Positions 40,301 through 54,577 of a stretch of DNA of 64,000 nt are shown piece after piece (within the stretch, counting starts at the first letter, position 1; each line of letters begins with the position of its first letter). The position numbers were made by a program, and so were the translations under genes. The notes under the pieces were generated by a model. The model was given only the letters and a program-made list of their open reading frames with translations. It did not search any database and was not told where the DNA came from. The stretch is from Luscinia megarhynchos. Lineage: Eukaryota > Chordata > Aves > Passeriformes > Turdidae. Location: contig JAPFBE010000002.1 in the NCBI GenBank assembly GCA_034336665.1, positions 12,564,906 to 12,628,905 of the forward strand. The letters are read 5' to 3'.

Positions 40301-43300
40301 TGCCTTCCTTCAAAAGTTGTGAAGGACATTCAGATTCATACATGCATACCAAGCAACACATAGGGGACATCAGAAGCAAAATCAGGAGAAGAAGAGACAG
40401 TATTTTAAATGTAGACTGTTAGCTTGCCAATGACAAAGTTAAAACAATACAAAATCAATGGACACTTGCCTCAGGGAAGCTCTTATCCATTTCTCTCTGT
40501 TCAGTTCAGAGACCTACTTCACTTTCAGTGTGTCACCAAGTTGGAGATACCTTAATAATGACAATTAGGACAGCTTACCATATAATTATTAGTGTATATT
40601 GCTGCAGTCAAAAGCTTTAAATAAAATAAAGGAGTGTTTCAGGTGCCTTTTTTTTTTTTGAGGACCCTGACAGGCTGTACACAGCCACAAATCTTAAGCC
40701 ATTCAAGCAGTAGCTTTTCTGCCTAAGGGCTGGGTTACTAAGTGGGAAATTTAAAAGAAGTTCAAACATTAAAATGAATAATGCATGTCAATATGAGAAG
40801 AGGTATCAGTAAATAATAATAGCAAAGCTATTAATGAAGTCCAAATAGAATCCAGAGGTTTGAAGAGATAATGAAACCCTAACTACTCAAACAAAAGGCT
40901 GGAAGGTAGTCATCTTAACAATTTTGGACTTGCATGTGTCAGATGTCCTCTGTTATGCAGAGGAGCACACAGTGTAAATGTGTTTCTACATTATAAGAAA
41001 GTAAAATAGCCAGAAAATGAAGCTTTCAAAGTTAACACACTCATACCATGGAGAAATAATTAAGGCAACTTGATGTTTTAAGTGGTTACCTGATTTGACC
41101 TGATTGAACTGAGTGACTGAAAGTTAAAAGAGAATTAGTACAAAATCTAAAACACGCTGTTATCACTGAAGAATCATCAAAGACAAAATTAAATGTATGT
41201 TGCATGAAGAATTCAAAGATATGACTGCATTCCAATTATGGCAAATAAAGCTCTTTGGCATCATTGAACCATTAACATTGGATAGGTAATGTATGAAAAT
41301 TGTATTTAGGGATATGGTTTCAGGTAAATTTAATAGCAGTAGAAGATTAATAAAGATGTAACTGAGATGAGTAGCTTCTTTCTCACAAATAAATATATGT
41401 AATTAGGGAAGAGACAGGATAAGTACCAACTGGGTTTAGCAACCTGATTCAAAGCACAGGAGTAATACCTAAAGATTAAGGGAAACAGAATTTCTTCTAT
41501 CTTGACATGGTAAGGCATGGCACATGAAATCCCAGAACCCAGAAAGAGTCTCTAAGGATCCCACAATTAATAAATTAGGCAGGACAGTTACAACTGAAAA
41601 TGAAATAAGAATCAGGATGGAGCAAGACAAGTGTTCAAGAACTAGTATCAGCCTTGTAGCAAAGAAAATTATAAACTTCAGGAAGTCGCCAAAGAGTTGG
41701 TAAAAGCAAAAAAAGTAATACTTAAGGAGGAGATGGAAGAGAAGTGAAAACCTTCAAAAGTATCATTATGAAAGGACATCAGTGATGTCCTCAAACAAGA
41801 ATATTAAATCTAATAGTTCTGATAAAGGAAAAAATTGAAAATTTTTGTCTAAAGAGATTACTATAAAAACAAAGACAGAGGATCTTGATAAGCAAGACTG
41901 ACAGAGATGAAAAAAAAAGAAAAAAAGCTTCTCCTGAGGTTCCCAACATTCTAATCAGAGAATCATATTACAATTTGCAGGGGAAAAGACCTCTCCAAAA
42001 GCCAACAAATTTCTGGAGCAGGCTAAGACTGCAAAATTAAATCAAATCTATACAGAGAAAACAGAAAAATGTCTCAAATGAATGAAATAAGGTGGTTATA
42101 ACTACTCAATTTTGCAAGCTGAATGTAAGCTTGAATTTAATAGTTACCATGAACTCCTTCTGTTAAAGCCTACTTAAATGTAATGAATAATTTCATAAAA
42201 TACCCAAAGTATGATACAGAGGGAGCAGAATACAAGAATGGAATCTAATCAATTCAGTGGAAACAGCACTGTGTGCATTCAGACCATATCACTGAAATCA
42301 ATTTTATCAAATCACATAATGTTCCACAGTAGCCTTTGAGCACCAAAGAATCTGGAAAGCCTCTCAAATGCCTGCCAGGCACAAGTGCCTTTTGGCTCTG
42401 CAATACCAGCACAAAATATGAAGAATTCTTAGGCAGCAAGATCCACAAGGCTGATGCTAAAACTAAATTCCCAAGCTGAAATCCAATGTCTGGGTATAAC
42501 ATGTTGGGCCTAACACAGATACTGGCTTTTCAACCTTGAGAGAAACAGAAGGCACGGTATAAAAGGAGGTCTGAAGGAAGTGGCAAATTAGGATCATTAA
42601 GGATGAAACAGGCTGTATCTCAAACAACTTAAACTCATTTATTGTGGAGTGGATATTGAGCAACTGATGCAAAACTACCATTTATGCAACAGCATTCTGA
42701 AAATGCTTATTCCAGGTGGGAGGGAATTTATTTTATATGTCCCAAAGTAAAATCTGTTACAGGCAAGTAAATAATCTCTCTTCTTCAGATGGACTCCTGC
42801 AGTCACTGCAAATAATCCAAGCGCATGGAAAATCTGAAGAAAGGCACATTGTGTCTCTAAATGAACCAAGACTGAAGGAGAGCAAATGCAGCTTTTTGCT
42901 AGGCATGGTAGCACTTAGCAAACATGTAAGTGGTTTCAAATGTCCACTTCACATATAAAAAATACAAAGGTATGATGCAGAGTGCAGTTGTGTGAGGCTT
43001 AACTGAAGGAGCTATTAAAGAAGCAGCAGATGAATCCTCTTTGTAACATTCCTCTCATCTACTGTGAGAGCCTGAGGTATCTGCTAACCTGCCTGAACCC
43101 TTCATCACCAGACAGATCTTCAGGGACTGCTCTTTAGGGTTCCCTAACATACAGAAGCTAAAATGCAGGCAGGATACAAAATAAGTATCTGTAAAGGAAA
43201 GCAGGAAGTTTAAGGAGAAAAGCAAGGCACCTTGACTTTCCTAAAATAACTGAATGTTGGATGTCACCTTGGAAAAGGATTTCAGAAATACTATGAGCTA

Positions 43301-43990
43301 CCTTGCCTTTATGGAAAAGAGGAACAAAAGGTGAAACAATGATGAGAGCTCAAATCCCTTTTTCCCTTCCAGCTAAAACACATGCTACATTCACAGACAA
43401 GGATGGCAGTGAGCTCCCAAAAGACAATGAAAGTCCTAAAATCCATTGTTTTGTGCAAATGTTAATAGAAAGATGCAAGATTTCAAAATCCTGTGCTCCA
43501 GAATCACAGCTAATAATTCCAGAACAAACTTGTTTTGGTGATAAAGAACTTCACATTAACTGTGGCAGCCTACAAGGTGCAACATTGGCATCTCAGCCTA
43601 ACCCTGAGCTATGAGCATCTATCAAACTTGCAAAGGCACCATTTCTCACAGCAAAAACATTTCTTTGGGCCTGATTCAAGTTTCAGAACTCAGCAGAAAG
43701 TTGCACAAGGAGAACACACACTCTTGAACCTAGTGGTTGTGCCTCAGCAAACTTTCAAGTCTGGCTTTTGTGGAGGCAATGCAGGTGCTACTGGAGTAAT
43801 TCAAAACTTGCACTGGGAGTGATTTCCTTGACAAAACAACACACTGAAAGCAAATACTTGGAAGATGCCATTGTCAGTTTCTGGCTCAAGGCTCAATTAC
43901 CACAAAGATAAGTTCTTTAGATGCAATGTGGTTTTTCCCTCATAAAGTAGACATTTTATTTATTTATGAAGGAAGCCCATCAGAAAATTG

Positions 43991-44012
43991 AAAAACAAAA
44001 CAAAACAAAAAA
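43991..44012. repeat. (AAAAC)n short tract
   Basis: Three to four AAAAC units in an intron, adjacent to a longer poly(A)-like run. Simple sequence only. Confidence 0.85.
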
Positions 44013-44961
44013 CACATTCAGGCAAATAGGAAAAGTCACATTTACACCAGATTATTAAATACTTTCTTGTTTCAAGGGGAAAAAACACCCAGCAGATCAG
44101 AGGAAAAATCTCAGGATAGAAGTTTAAAATGAAAGGATAAACTAATACCAAGAATTCATCAAGAGTATCAGAAGAGGATTTAAAATGAATGTGAAACAGG
44201 CTTTTGTGCCAGAGTTAAAAAGTGAAAGAGGATGCTCAAAGTTAACTTCTGGATGCTCCAGAAGTCTAATGGAAGGAACAATTAATCTCTGTGTGTGCAA
44301 ACTCTGCATGGGATGGGAGCATATCCCATAGAGATGCTACATTACAAAAAGAGAATTAAAAATCCCCAGCCACTGTCTTTTTATAAATACAATCACTGTT
44401 TGAATGCACATTTAGTTCAATCAACAAAACAATTTTTTGTTCTTAAGAATTATTTGAACATTCGCCTTAAGGAAAAGATTTGTTTATTTGCATTATTAAT
44501 GAAAACACAGAAATATTATCTCATCACTTAATGTCATAATTATTGTACTTCACTTAAATGCTGTCAAGTAAAAGCTGTATTTTGTGAAAACATACGTTAA
44601 GAGACAGACTTCAGCTTCTGCTATTCTTCTAATGATGAAAAGTCTCAAAATACCTCACAAATTTGCATTCTGTAGAAAATATAACTAAATGATCTAAGGT
44701 AACCAGCAGCAGAAAAGCATGTTATGACTTACTGCAATTAACTCCATATTATATTTTAGACATAAACAAAGCAGAAATGTAAATCTTAACAAAATCATAC
44801 CTTATCTTTTATATAAAATTTCAACATTTTTGAAGACAAAAGACAGAAAACTAACACATTCTTTTTGTACATCACTCTAAAATATTCTAGCAAAGCACTA
44901 ACTGTTCTGTTCACTAAGTTATGGTAAATGGCAATAAGGACTCATTTTTCCCACAGAAAGG

Positions 44962-45110
44962 TGTATTGGGTTTGTGTGGCAAGGTTGTGGTAGTGAGGGA
45001 GGCTGCAGTGGTGGAATATGCTAGATGGAAAAAATATTTCCCTGATCACAGCTGGGAGTCCAGCTGGCTGCCCTAGTCATTTCTAGGACTGAGAAGGTGA
45101 GTCAGATACT
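44962..45110 (+). mobile_element. LTR-like fragment of an avian endogenous retrovirus
   Basis: The stretch opens with TGTATTGGGTTTGTGTGGCA followed by AGGTTGTGGTAG. This resembles the 5' end of LTRs common in songbird-type genomes, including the TG start expected of an LTR. Similarity fades after about 100-150 bases, so the right end is a guess. No internal retroviral sequence follows, which fits a decayed solo LTR. The (AC)n run at 45294 lies just outside. Recognition is from memory, so confidence is moderate. Confidence 0.5.
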
Positions 45111-45293
45111 CCCCAAAACCTTAAGTCAGCAGTCTGGGAGCACTCATCTCACTGCAGTGGAAAAGTCATGCCAGTCCATTGTTCAAACCTGAACCCTGCA
45201 GTCTGTCTGTCTGCCTCCCTCACTCTGCAGAGTCTGGGACAGGAGATTTTCCTTCAGCAAGCACAGGGGCTAAAAAATTACCATTGGACAAGG

Positions 45294-45314
45294 ACACACA
45301 CACACACACACACA
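45294..45314. repeat. (AC)n microsatellite
   Basis: A pure run of about ten AC dinucleotides, about 330 bp to the right of the start of the LTR-like fragment. Intronic, no coding role visible. Confidence 0.95.
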
Positions 45315-46936
45315 GAAATTTGGCAGCAGAAATTCAGCAGCACTCTATGATCGACCACACAACCCATGTTTCAGATGCATGTACCACTTCTGCAGTAAGC
45401 TGGAGGCTTATGTTGAAGTTTGTCTCCAAAGAAAAATCCTTCAAGGCAGATAAATAGCTGGGAGTGCTCAGTATTCTTCTCTAATACAAAGCTTTATGTA
45501 AAAGACTGATTCAAGAGCTGACTGCAAGTATGGAAGTGTGTTCTGATCTCAGAGTTGCCTCTCCTGCTGAGAGCCAGGCTCCTCCAGAGGCAACCAGGGA
45601 GGTATCCAACACAGCAAACCATAAGACAATTCATTTCTATGGCCTCTGGGTTTTGCCAACAAATATTTTCTCCAGATTCAAGACAAAATGGCTACAATCA
45701 GCCACTGTAGTTTTCTCCTATGGGAAAGGTGTTTGGACATACTAATATTTTCTAGCTTGAACTAGCATCTGAATTACAGCTCTTCAGTAGATGGATTGAG
45801 AAGACTTTACACTGCTTCTTTTGCCTTTACATATAACCATATTTGCAATATTGTCTTCCTGTTATGAAGCAATTTAACAGCTGTACTTTGTCAATTACTC
45901 CTACTAAACAAAATGACAGTTCTACATAATGATGAGAAGCAAAATAGAAAGACAAAAATAATTATAAGTGCATGAGATAAGTGATTCAGCTGTGGAAAAT
46001 AAACTTTGATCTGTTATAATCACTACTCTTACGCACAAACCTTTTAAGATTTCAGGTCTGTGATTATTCTGCCATGTAATACAAAGTTTACAGCTATAAA
46101 TTTCATTCTTATTAAGAAGAAGTGAATCATCAACTCCTGAATACAATATATAGACCAACAAAAGATGCACATGAACACAAAATTGAGTTTAGCTGAAGTA
46201 ATCTGTATCACTGTCCCCAAATGGATGTACAGACAAAACCTCTGGGCAGCAGAATTATCACACCTCTTGAATGCAACAGTGTTTTAATTGAATAGTTACA
46301 CTTTTAAAGAGGTTTAAAGAGGCTTTGCATATTTCCATTTCCTAGTTTTTTTCATTTAAGAAGTTTGTGTTCAAAAAAGCCTATAAAGGTACCAATCAGC
46401 TATGGAAATATTGTTTTTTATTTCTTCATTCTTTTCAACATATTTTCCCTGAAAGTTTGACAAACGTAGATTCAATCAGCACTTATCAGCTGCCCAGCTA
46501 CCACCCTCATCAAAAACTCCTTTGTGCCACAGTATCCTACATGATCAGAATAACATGGCTTACAAAATCAATTTATCACCTAGTATCATGGCAAAAATGT
46601 GAAAAAAATTACACACTGGAAGGAACAAATACTTTTCTTAAATGTATCAAATATGAAAATTTAATACTAACATCACAATTTTCTGATGTATGCCTGAGCA
46701 CTATAAGGTGTATCTTGTATTTATATCTGTAGTAATTTGCTATCAAAAATACTTATACATCTTTATATATGTTTGGATATGCTTAAAAGTTTAGGAGCAA
46801 GTTAAAACTGAGAATTACATGCCAAGTCAATCTGCTATTAAGCAAATTTTTTAAAAAACAAATTAGTCTCCCCTCCCCAGGTTCTAAGCTATGTGTTTCA
46901 AGATGGTGAAACACAATGAAAATAAGTACTCAGAAA

Positions 46937-46967
46937 GAAAAAAAAAAGAAAAAAAAGAAAAAAGTGG
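46937..46967. repeat. A-rich tract with interspersed G
   Basis: Poly(A) broken by single G residues at irregular spacing. No retrocopy or SINE was recognised upstream of it. Confidence 0.8.
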
Positions 46968-49900
46968 TATTATTTTGCTTTAAAACACTAGAGAAATGCA
47001 GTATCCCAGTAAATACAAACAAGAATTTAAACTCATAGATATTAAATGTTTTAAGATTTATTTGCACTACTGTATTCCTTCCTTATATCCTTACTACAGA
47101 TTTTGTATCATTACTTCCAAAGAATACATTCACATGCCTTCAGGGGGAAAAGAAAAAAGGAAAAAAAGATAGCATCTTGCTACACTTAAGAAACTGAATT
47201 GGATGTACTTTACTAATTTCTAGTCTATCATCTAACAATACTCCCACATTAGGATTCTACAGAAGAAAACTGCAGATGAGGCTGGCCAGAAAAAGGAGAG
47301 CCTAATTGTAAGTGCATACATAGAACATCACTCCAAGCAACTTCACTACTTGGTTTTAGTTGAAAGATCAAGCCAGCTTGTAAGCCAAGTATAATAACCA
47401 GATGAAAGTGCTTTTACATTTAATAAGGGCACATATCTTCTCTTTCATAACTATTCATAAAATGATTCCTCCAAATTTTGGCCAAAGCAGAGCATCACAG
47501 TGGTGTGACCCCAAAGGATCTGAACTGCAAATGCCCCATGTACCCACTGAGTCTGCACTCAGCAAGCTGTGCTCATCCTGGGCACTTCATTTCCCAGGCT
47601 TCACCCTCCAGGTCTTACTGGGAGAGTCGAATTGTAACCTGAGAACCAGAAGGAAAAGAAACCCAAACTAACCCTCTCATAATGATTCTCTTATCCCCAG
47701 GAAAATATGTGTATGATTTAGAAGAAAATGCTGTAAAATGGGAGTACCCATAAGCATGCATATCCTGCTTAAACAGGTCAGTATGCAGACCCAAATTTCT
47801 CCAGAATCCAAAGAGACTTCATATAAAAAATTACAGAGCATAGAAATTTTGAAATCATAATGTCTTATACAGTATATTCCCCCAAAATAAACAGGATGGA
47901 GTTATATTTAGTGTCAACTAGTCTTCAAGGTAGTCTGTAAATTCAGAATTATTCTATGTTAATATTCCATCACATGATTTGCTTGGGACTGCCGTATTTG
48001 TATGTGCACATCCTCACACATGATCTGACAAGATGCACAAACAACCAGATACAGCTAGCAAATGTTGACTAGTAATTTATAAAATGGAAAAAGATCTGAT
48101 CCTGTGAATCACAACAGCAAAGAGGTCTCTCCATGAATTAACTAAAACCTGATTCATAATCTGTAGAACAGTGAAGAAAAACATTAAGAAGGTGCAGATG
48201 TTGCCTTCCTGCCTTCCATTCCCTCTCTGGGAAAAGTATATCACCTTGCTAAAAAGTAATCATGCAGTAGCACTAGCTGAGAAAAGGGCAAAGTGCCATA
48301 CAGGCTAAAATGGAAAGCCTGCCCTCCTAAAACAACATTTAGCTTGGTTGAAGTCATGCTACAGTTAAAAAAAATAAAATAAAAAAAAAGCTATCCAGAA
48401 ATACCTAATGTTTGTCTCTGCACTGTGAGTTCTAAAGAAAAGCATACTTTTTAAAATGTAAGGTGATGAATGCTGATGTTCAAAATATCCTAATGAAATT
48501 AATGGATCTGCAACTGTTCAGCACTTTTGAAACCTCTCACCTACTTACACCTCTTTCCAAGACATTGTGAACCAAATGCAGGGCATAAAGGGTTATAAAC
48601 TTAGCAAAGTCCAAATTTAAATTTCAAGACAACTAAAGAGAACAAATCCTGTGATAAAAAGGAGCTTGTTCATCAAAAGCTACACCATGAAGCACAAGGG
48701 TCAAGTCTAGACACAAACTTGAATGCACCTTTGTGCTGTATGATGAAAAACACCCATGTTCCAGTTTTTGGTGCAAATTCAACACCTTTTAAAGGCACTC
48801 AATTAATTTAAAAAGTAAGAAAAAAAAAAGAGACACGTTTGGTAAAGTGATTGCTTCAGACTCCAAGAGCAGACAAAAGACAGAGTAGAGAGAAGAGTCT
48901 AGAGACTGAGGTATAAAATTACAGATAAGTACCATGTACACTCAGCAATTTCTTAGCAGAGAACATCATAAGGATTTTAAACAGATGACATTTGCATTTG
49001 CAGTAGTCAGACTGACAGAACAGATGTGCTAAAACCCATTAAAAAAAGCCCAAATCTGAAAGACTTGTCAAGGTTTGTTAGGGACACGATTTGCACGTCT
49101 GCAAAAGGAGCTCAAAAAAATCTCTCTGAGAAGCAGAAGTTCATTTTGAACAAATTCACATTGTAAAAAGTGAGGGAGTTGCTCAAGTCTACTTCATAAC
49201 TACCTTCATTTTGAAAGTTTTACTATAAAAATAGTAAATTATTATTTTAAAATGACTCTTTTCATTGCCTTCTGATTCTACCTTCAGTAAATGTCATGAT
49301 AACATGACGAAGACAATACTACTGCCACAAACTCTGGGACAGCTTTAAAACTGCAGGTTGTTAAAGGTTGTCTGAAACAGCTGCAAATTTAATGATGACT
49401 CATTTAGCTGTTTATCTTCCAATGAGAACTTAACAATATTCAGGAGCTTACTATATGGACATATTTCAGAACAAAATTATTTACAGTTACAGGTTATTTA
49501 TAGTGTTTGTAATTTCCTTCATCGTCCAAATAATAGTATTTGGAAACAAACTTTTGGGAAGATGTTCCTTTATTATTTCAGTCAAAAGTGGCTACTATAA
49601 AGTAGAGACACTTTTTAAGCCCAGGACATGTGAATGGCATGACACACACAATAAATACAGAAGGAGACCATGATAACCAGCTGGTTGTTCACACAAGCTC
49701 TCATGATATGTGTTATGATGCCAAGAATAAAAACAGTGTCACAATAGAAGACTGGAAACTTGGAAAAAAATATAGCCTGTGAAATTGTTCAGAAAGGCAA
49801 GAGCAGCCATACTGAAACATACTGGACAAAATTACATTGAGAAAGTGGACTGTGAAAAGTTCCATTCAGACACACAGCTATTGGTGTTAAAACCACTGTG

Positions 49901-51448
49901 ACTCGGAGAGGACAACAGCAGGATCCACTTTGCTCCCAGTCACGCTATTCCACCCTGCAGCAGCCTAAGTCACAAGCAGATGCAGCCTGGCTGCCACTGC
50001 AACGAAAGAGACAAAAGTCAAGGCAGATCAAAAGAAATACAAGACAAGACAGCCCACCCCAAACCCTTAAAAACAGAATTAGGAGCAGCCTAGGGAGCTG
50101 CTGAAGCTACCATCTGTCAGCTTAACTCCTGGTAAAGCAACAGGGATGCAGGCAGCCCAGGACTGTGGTACACCTTCTCTCAATTTGGACAATATCTCTA
50201 GTTTCTTGGGACATCAGGCAGTTGTCTGCAACTGCTGGGCAATTAGGTCTTCACTTTGCACTTGAGTGAGTAATTTCCTTCCAAGTTTGTGATTTATTTT
50301 CCACTGCACACATTTAGTTTAGGTCTTTTACTGCCTTTTTCCAACTGCATGTAATTATGTACCTACATATGCTGAAAAATCAAGGCTTGATTACAACTAA
50401 AGGTAATAGAGGCTCTGAGAGGCTTTAGAGTAGGTGTGATTTTAAGGGAAAAGGGAGAACTAGTGAAAAGAAACCCCAGAACTTTCTGCCTGACAGACCA
50501 AGTTTGCTGGCTTTCTGATGATCTTGGAAAGCTCCAATGTTTCCAGTCTGAATTATAAGACAGTTTCAAATGAACAGCAGCAGATACCCACAATTAATGT
50601 TATGCTCCTATCTCAGAACACAAACAAAAACAAACTGGAAGGCAAACACAGCTTTTCCTCAGAATTATGCTGAGGGTAAAGTGTTTCAATATAGCTCCAA
50701 ATTTCCCTACTTTTCTGTTTGTCTAGATTTTGGGTTTACAAGCCTCTTACCAAGCAGCAGTAATAGGAGATGTAAATATAAACTTTGATGAACATCAGAA
50801 TCACTTCACAAACCAACAAGATGAGAGAATATACTCTGGGCAACAGAAGCAACCACATTTGGAAAGCACATTACCAGTCTAAAGACTTTTTAATGGGTAT
50901 ATATTCACATTGCTGATTATTCAAGCAATTACAGAAAATGACATTCAGATCTCAGGTTTCTTTAACTAAAATATACTCCAATTGTTTGCTTTTATCATCA
51001 AAAGTAAATTTCAGGAGATTAAATTTCAGAACTTGAAGATAATTAAAGCTGTCTTGCTCTATTTGCAACTACGAACTTCACCTTTCAGAAATATAATCTA
51101 TACTGAATCTTGAAAGTTGAGATCACTTGAAAAACAACTCACATTTTGATATAATGACACCAAAAAGAAGACTTTCTGATATGACTAAATTGGTCTCTGG
51201 ATTAAGTTTACTTAGCAGCAATTTCTAGAAATCCTGTATTTAGCTGCAAACACATTGAAACTAATATCTCATACAGGAATCAGTCTTGTGAATCATGCCT
51301 GCAGACTACTATATTAGTACCCAGAAACCACAGACCAGGGCACTAGCTCTTACTTAGTCCCTACAGACTATGTACAATCTCTAAATTAATCAATATATCC
51401 TCACTTCATGCTCTCTAGAACAGTTTACAAATAAATTCTCAGGAAATA

Positions 51449-51572
51449 TATCTATCTACATCTACACCTACACCTACATCTACATCTATGTATCTATATA
51501 TCTATATCTATATTTAATCTATATATCTAGCTATCTATGTATCTATATCTATGTATGTATCTATCTCTACAT
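51449..51572. repeat. CTAT/CTAC-type imperfect tandem tract
   Basis: About 120 bases of interleaved hexamer (CTACAT, CTACAC) and tetramer/hexamer (CTAT, CTATAT, GTAT) units, with internal homogeneity changing along the tract. It looks like an old microsatellite that has expanded repeatedly from different unit variants. Confidence 0.9.
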
Positions 51573-53149
51573 ATTAGCTCTCCAGATATATTTAGATCAA
51601 AGTATAACTGCTCAACAGTATTTTCCTGAATAGTTGAACTTAGTGAAATTTCAGTGCAAAGAAGTTCAAAATATGATAGAAGGAATTTCTTTAAAAAACA
51701 TACATAAAAGAAGCCTTCTGTATTTCAGTTTTCACATCTAATGGATTTGCCTTTCTTGCTTTATATTCTATGTATTTTGCTATTGATTTCATATTAAACC
51801 AAAAATGTTGTCACCTGGTTGGGGAGAGTGGCTCTGAAATACAAAGAGTTGTATATCAAAAGCCAGCACTAGAACATCACTACTAATTTTAAAAGTTCAT
51901 TTTTATTTCTCATGCCTGCAGAGTCCTCAAAAAGAGGAAAAATGTGACATTTCTCTGTGTCCAGAATGCTCCATTCATTTTAAAAAGTGAGTTTCAATAC
52001 AGAGAGTAGTCTGTCTGGAGTACTCTTGGAGAACTCTAACTTCTCTGTAAGATAGTCTGTGCTCAGCAGGATATAAATGTCCACTCTGAAGAAGATACCT
52101 CTGCAGTCACTTATGGCCCTCCACAGGAAGGAAATACCTTTTTTTTCTTGGCAAAAAAAGCCCCAGAGTGTTTTGTTGATTTGATTGAAAAAAATGGTTC
52201 AGAAATCACTGGATAAATCTTTGGGGCTCCAAAACAAAACAACTATGACATGGCTGTTTCTTTTCCTTTTTGCTTTCATTTTTACCTGCTGAACTTAATT
52301 TTATGTGCTTAGATGTCTGAATGCAAGTTATTAAACTCTTAACTGATAACCATTAGCATTCCTTGATGCATGGCTTTACTTCTTCAAGAAGTCAGCCTAT
52401 ATAACTATTGCTTTAATAAAACTTTTGGTGAAGTTATTATCAGAGCAGATGTCGCATTCTAGAGACAAAGGTGACATCTGGAATCTACTGATAAGTCCTT
52501 GTACATTTTGTGTAGGAAGTTTCTAGATGACTTTATGGCCTCAGCAAAAGAGAAAGGAGATATAGGGGGATCTACTTTTGGTTTATTTTACCTTTTTGAT
52601 AAATGAGAGATAAAAATAATCCCTTTTGGCTATTAAAGTAGTTCAAGCACATATTTAATTTTAGCTATTCTGGCTCTAGGCTCTGGAGTTGTCTGCAGCC
52701 ATGTAAAGTTCTGGCAAATTTTGTGCTGAGATCTTTATGGGAATATCTACATGGGAATGTAATAGCTGGCTGCTGTCACAAGAGTAAAGTCTACAGATGA
52801 AGACTCTATGCTCTTAAGTGCAAAGAAAAACCTTGCATTTTACAGATGAGCACATGTTCCAAACATTCAAAATGTTTTCTCTGCCTTGTATAGCTTCTTT
52901 ATCCTGCTGCCATATAGTACAAAGATTTTTCCATCTTAATAGCTGGAGACTATTTTCTAAGAGGAACTACTAGATAATTTGGTATTTTCTTAATAAGCAG
53001 GACAAATAAAGTTTATTATTCTTTAAAATCATGACATCAAACCAGTTTTCTTCCTTGTTAAGTTCACTACAAAAAAGCCCTGGAAAAAGACATACATTAC
53101 TGTATGCTCAGTGACCAGCTGCTTTAAATTTGGGTATTAAGTAATTCAC

Positions 53150-53460
53150 TCTTTTCTGTGTGCAAGAGCTGAATGATTTAATAAATCTCCATATGCCCCA
53201 ACATGTGCCAGCTATACTGGGTTATCGAAAATCCAGCTGCTGTTATGATAATAGCTGCCAATGCTGAAACTACTGAAGAGAATAATGAATCAGCTTCAAG
53301 TCAACTAAGACATAAACTGACACAGTTCCACTTAAGATACGTGGGAATACAATACATCTGTTAATTAAAAACTAGCACTGATCCATAGTCACATGAAATT
53401 TAGTGCCAAGAATTCATGGGCATTGTTTGTGGTGGAAAATTAATGCAAATCAACCTGTAT
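53150..53460. promoter_or_regulatory. Candidate conserved intronic enhancer with SOX and octamer sites
   Basis: A SOX-like CATTGTTT (53421-53428) is followed by a perfect octamer ATGCAAAT (53443-53450). Upstream there are GTTAATTAAA (homeodomain) and a CCAGCTGCTG E-box context. The two sites are spaced by 14 bases, so this is not the compact composite SOX-OCT element. It is inferred from texture, with no alignment. Confidence 0.22.
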
Positions 53461-53788
53461 GAAGACAAGCAGCCTTATTTCCATCAGTTGTCCTAGATGC
53501 ATAGGAATGTCCTATAAATTAGACATTCAGTTTGCAAAACAGATTCTATTGTGTCACAGTTGGCTTTCTTCATTACATATTATAATTCCCATGCAGCTAT
53601 TAGATGACATGTTTTACACACCTAGACTTCTGGATTTCTCAACTATCATTAAAAAATAATTATGAAAATTATTATGAAAATTTGATTGGTTTGATGTACC
53701 AGTATTTTAATGCAAGGTAAGAGTCAAAGGTACAATGCCACTGCCCTTAAGACACTTAAGAGCACAAACAAATGAAGCAGAAATAGAG

Positions 53789-53830
53789 AAACAAGGTGTC
53801 AGAACAAGGCAGCCAAACAAGGTGTCAGAA
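53789..53830. repeat. 16-bp direct repeat, 10-bp spacer
   Basis: AAACAAGGTGTCAGAA is present at 53789-53804 and again at 53815-53830. It is a local duplication with no mobile-element context. Confidence 0.88.
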
Positions 53831-54577
53831 ATTATTCTCCGAACACATTTTTTGGAAAATCAATGCAGAAATACCCATCATAGTATGTCACCATTAACTT
53901 TTTGAAAGCTAAGAAAATACTTCTTTGGATATGAAATCATTACTTGTAGTTACAAAAGCTTTGCAGGCAGATGAAACATTCATCTTGGTGTCAGCATAAG
54001 CAAATACATTAATGACACATTATTTAATTTCTCACAATTAGCTCTGTTGTTAAGGGAAACAGTTTTGAAATTAATCTAGAACTCATCAGTCCCCTAAGTA
54101 AGAGTGTTATTATATTGATGTACATTTACATAAGATACAGGACACAAAATACTTACTAGGACAAACACAAAACCAGCCCATTTACATTTGCTGGAGCTGG
54201 ATCATCTCTAGTACACAAAGCATGCAATGCTGAAAAGCCACATTAAAGACAACTTCAGTAACTTCAACTTCAAGCAACCTATATATAGTAGTTTAGGTAT
54301 AAAAAATAATTTAAGAATGCATGATTTGAAAAAGATTAGGAATATATTGACAAATTAAAAGCATGTCATGCAGAGATTTAAGATGCTTATAAAAGCTTGA
54401 GCACAGGGGCCAACCACATCAAGGGGCTTATAGAAAACAAAGACTTTGAAAGCTTAAAGAACCTCATTTTTTTCATATCTTAATTATGAAGTTGCAAATA
54501 ATTGTGTTTTCACCCACATGTTCTAGACATTTCAACAAACCCAACACTGTCATTTTCTCAATTATTAGTAGACTTAC

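Larger units (their letters stand above)
29690..54577 (-). other. CDKAL1: CDKAL1 intron, complete, 24,888 bp
   Basis: This intron is bounded by a GTAAGT donor at 54577 and a TTCCTTTACAG acceptor ending at 29690, and it interrupts a Lys codon (phase 2). Recognised contents are an old CR1 3' tail (30775-30846), an LTR-like fragment (from 44962), an (AC)n microsatellite (45294-45314), a CTAT-type tract (51449-51572), A/C-rich simple sequence, and three enhancer-like blocks (32030-32510, 36660-37310, 53150-53460). Intervals such as 33000-36000, 37700-43000 and 47700-51400 hold only unannotated AT-rich intronic sequence as far as I can see. No additional exon was recognised on either strand. Confidence 0.9.

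Noticed and set aside
46367..46732. 121-codon plus-strand ORF
   Set aside because: Composition follows AT-rich background and no motif is visible.
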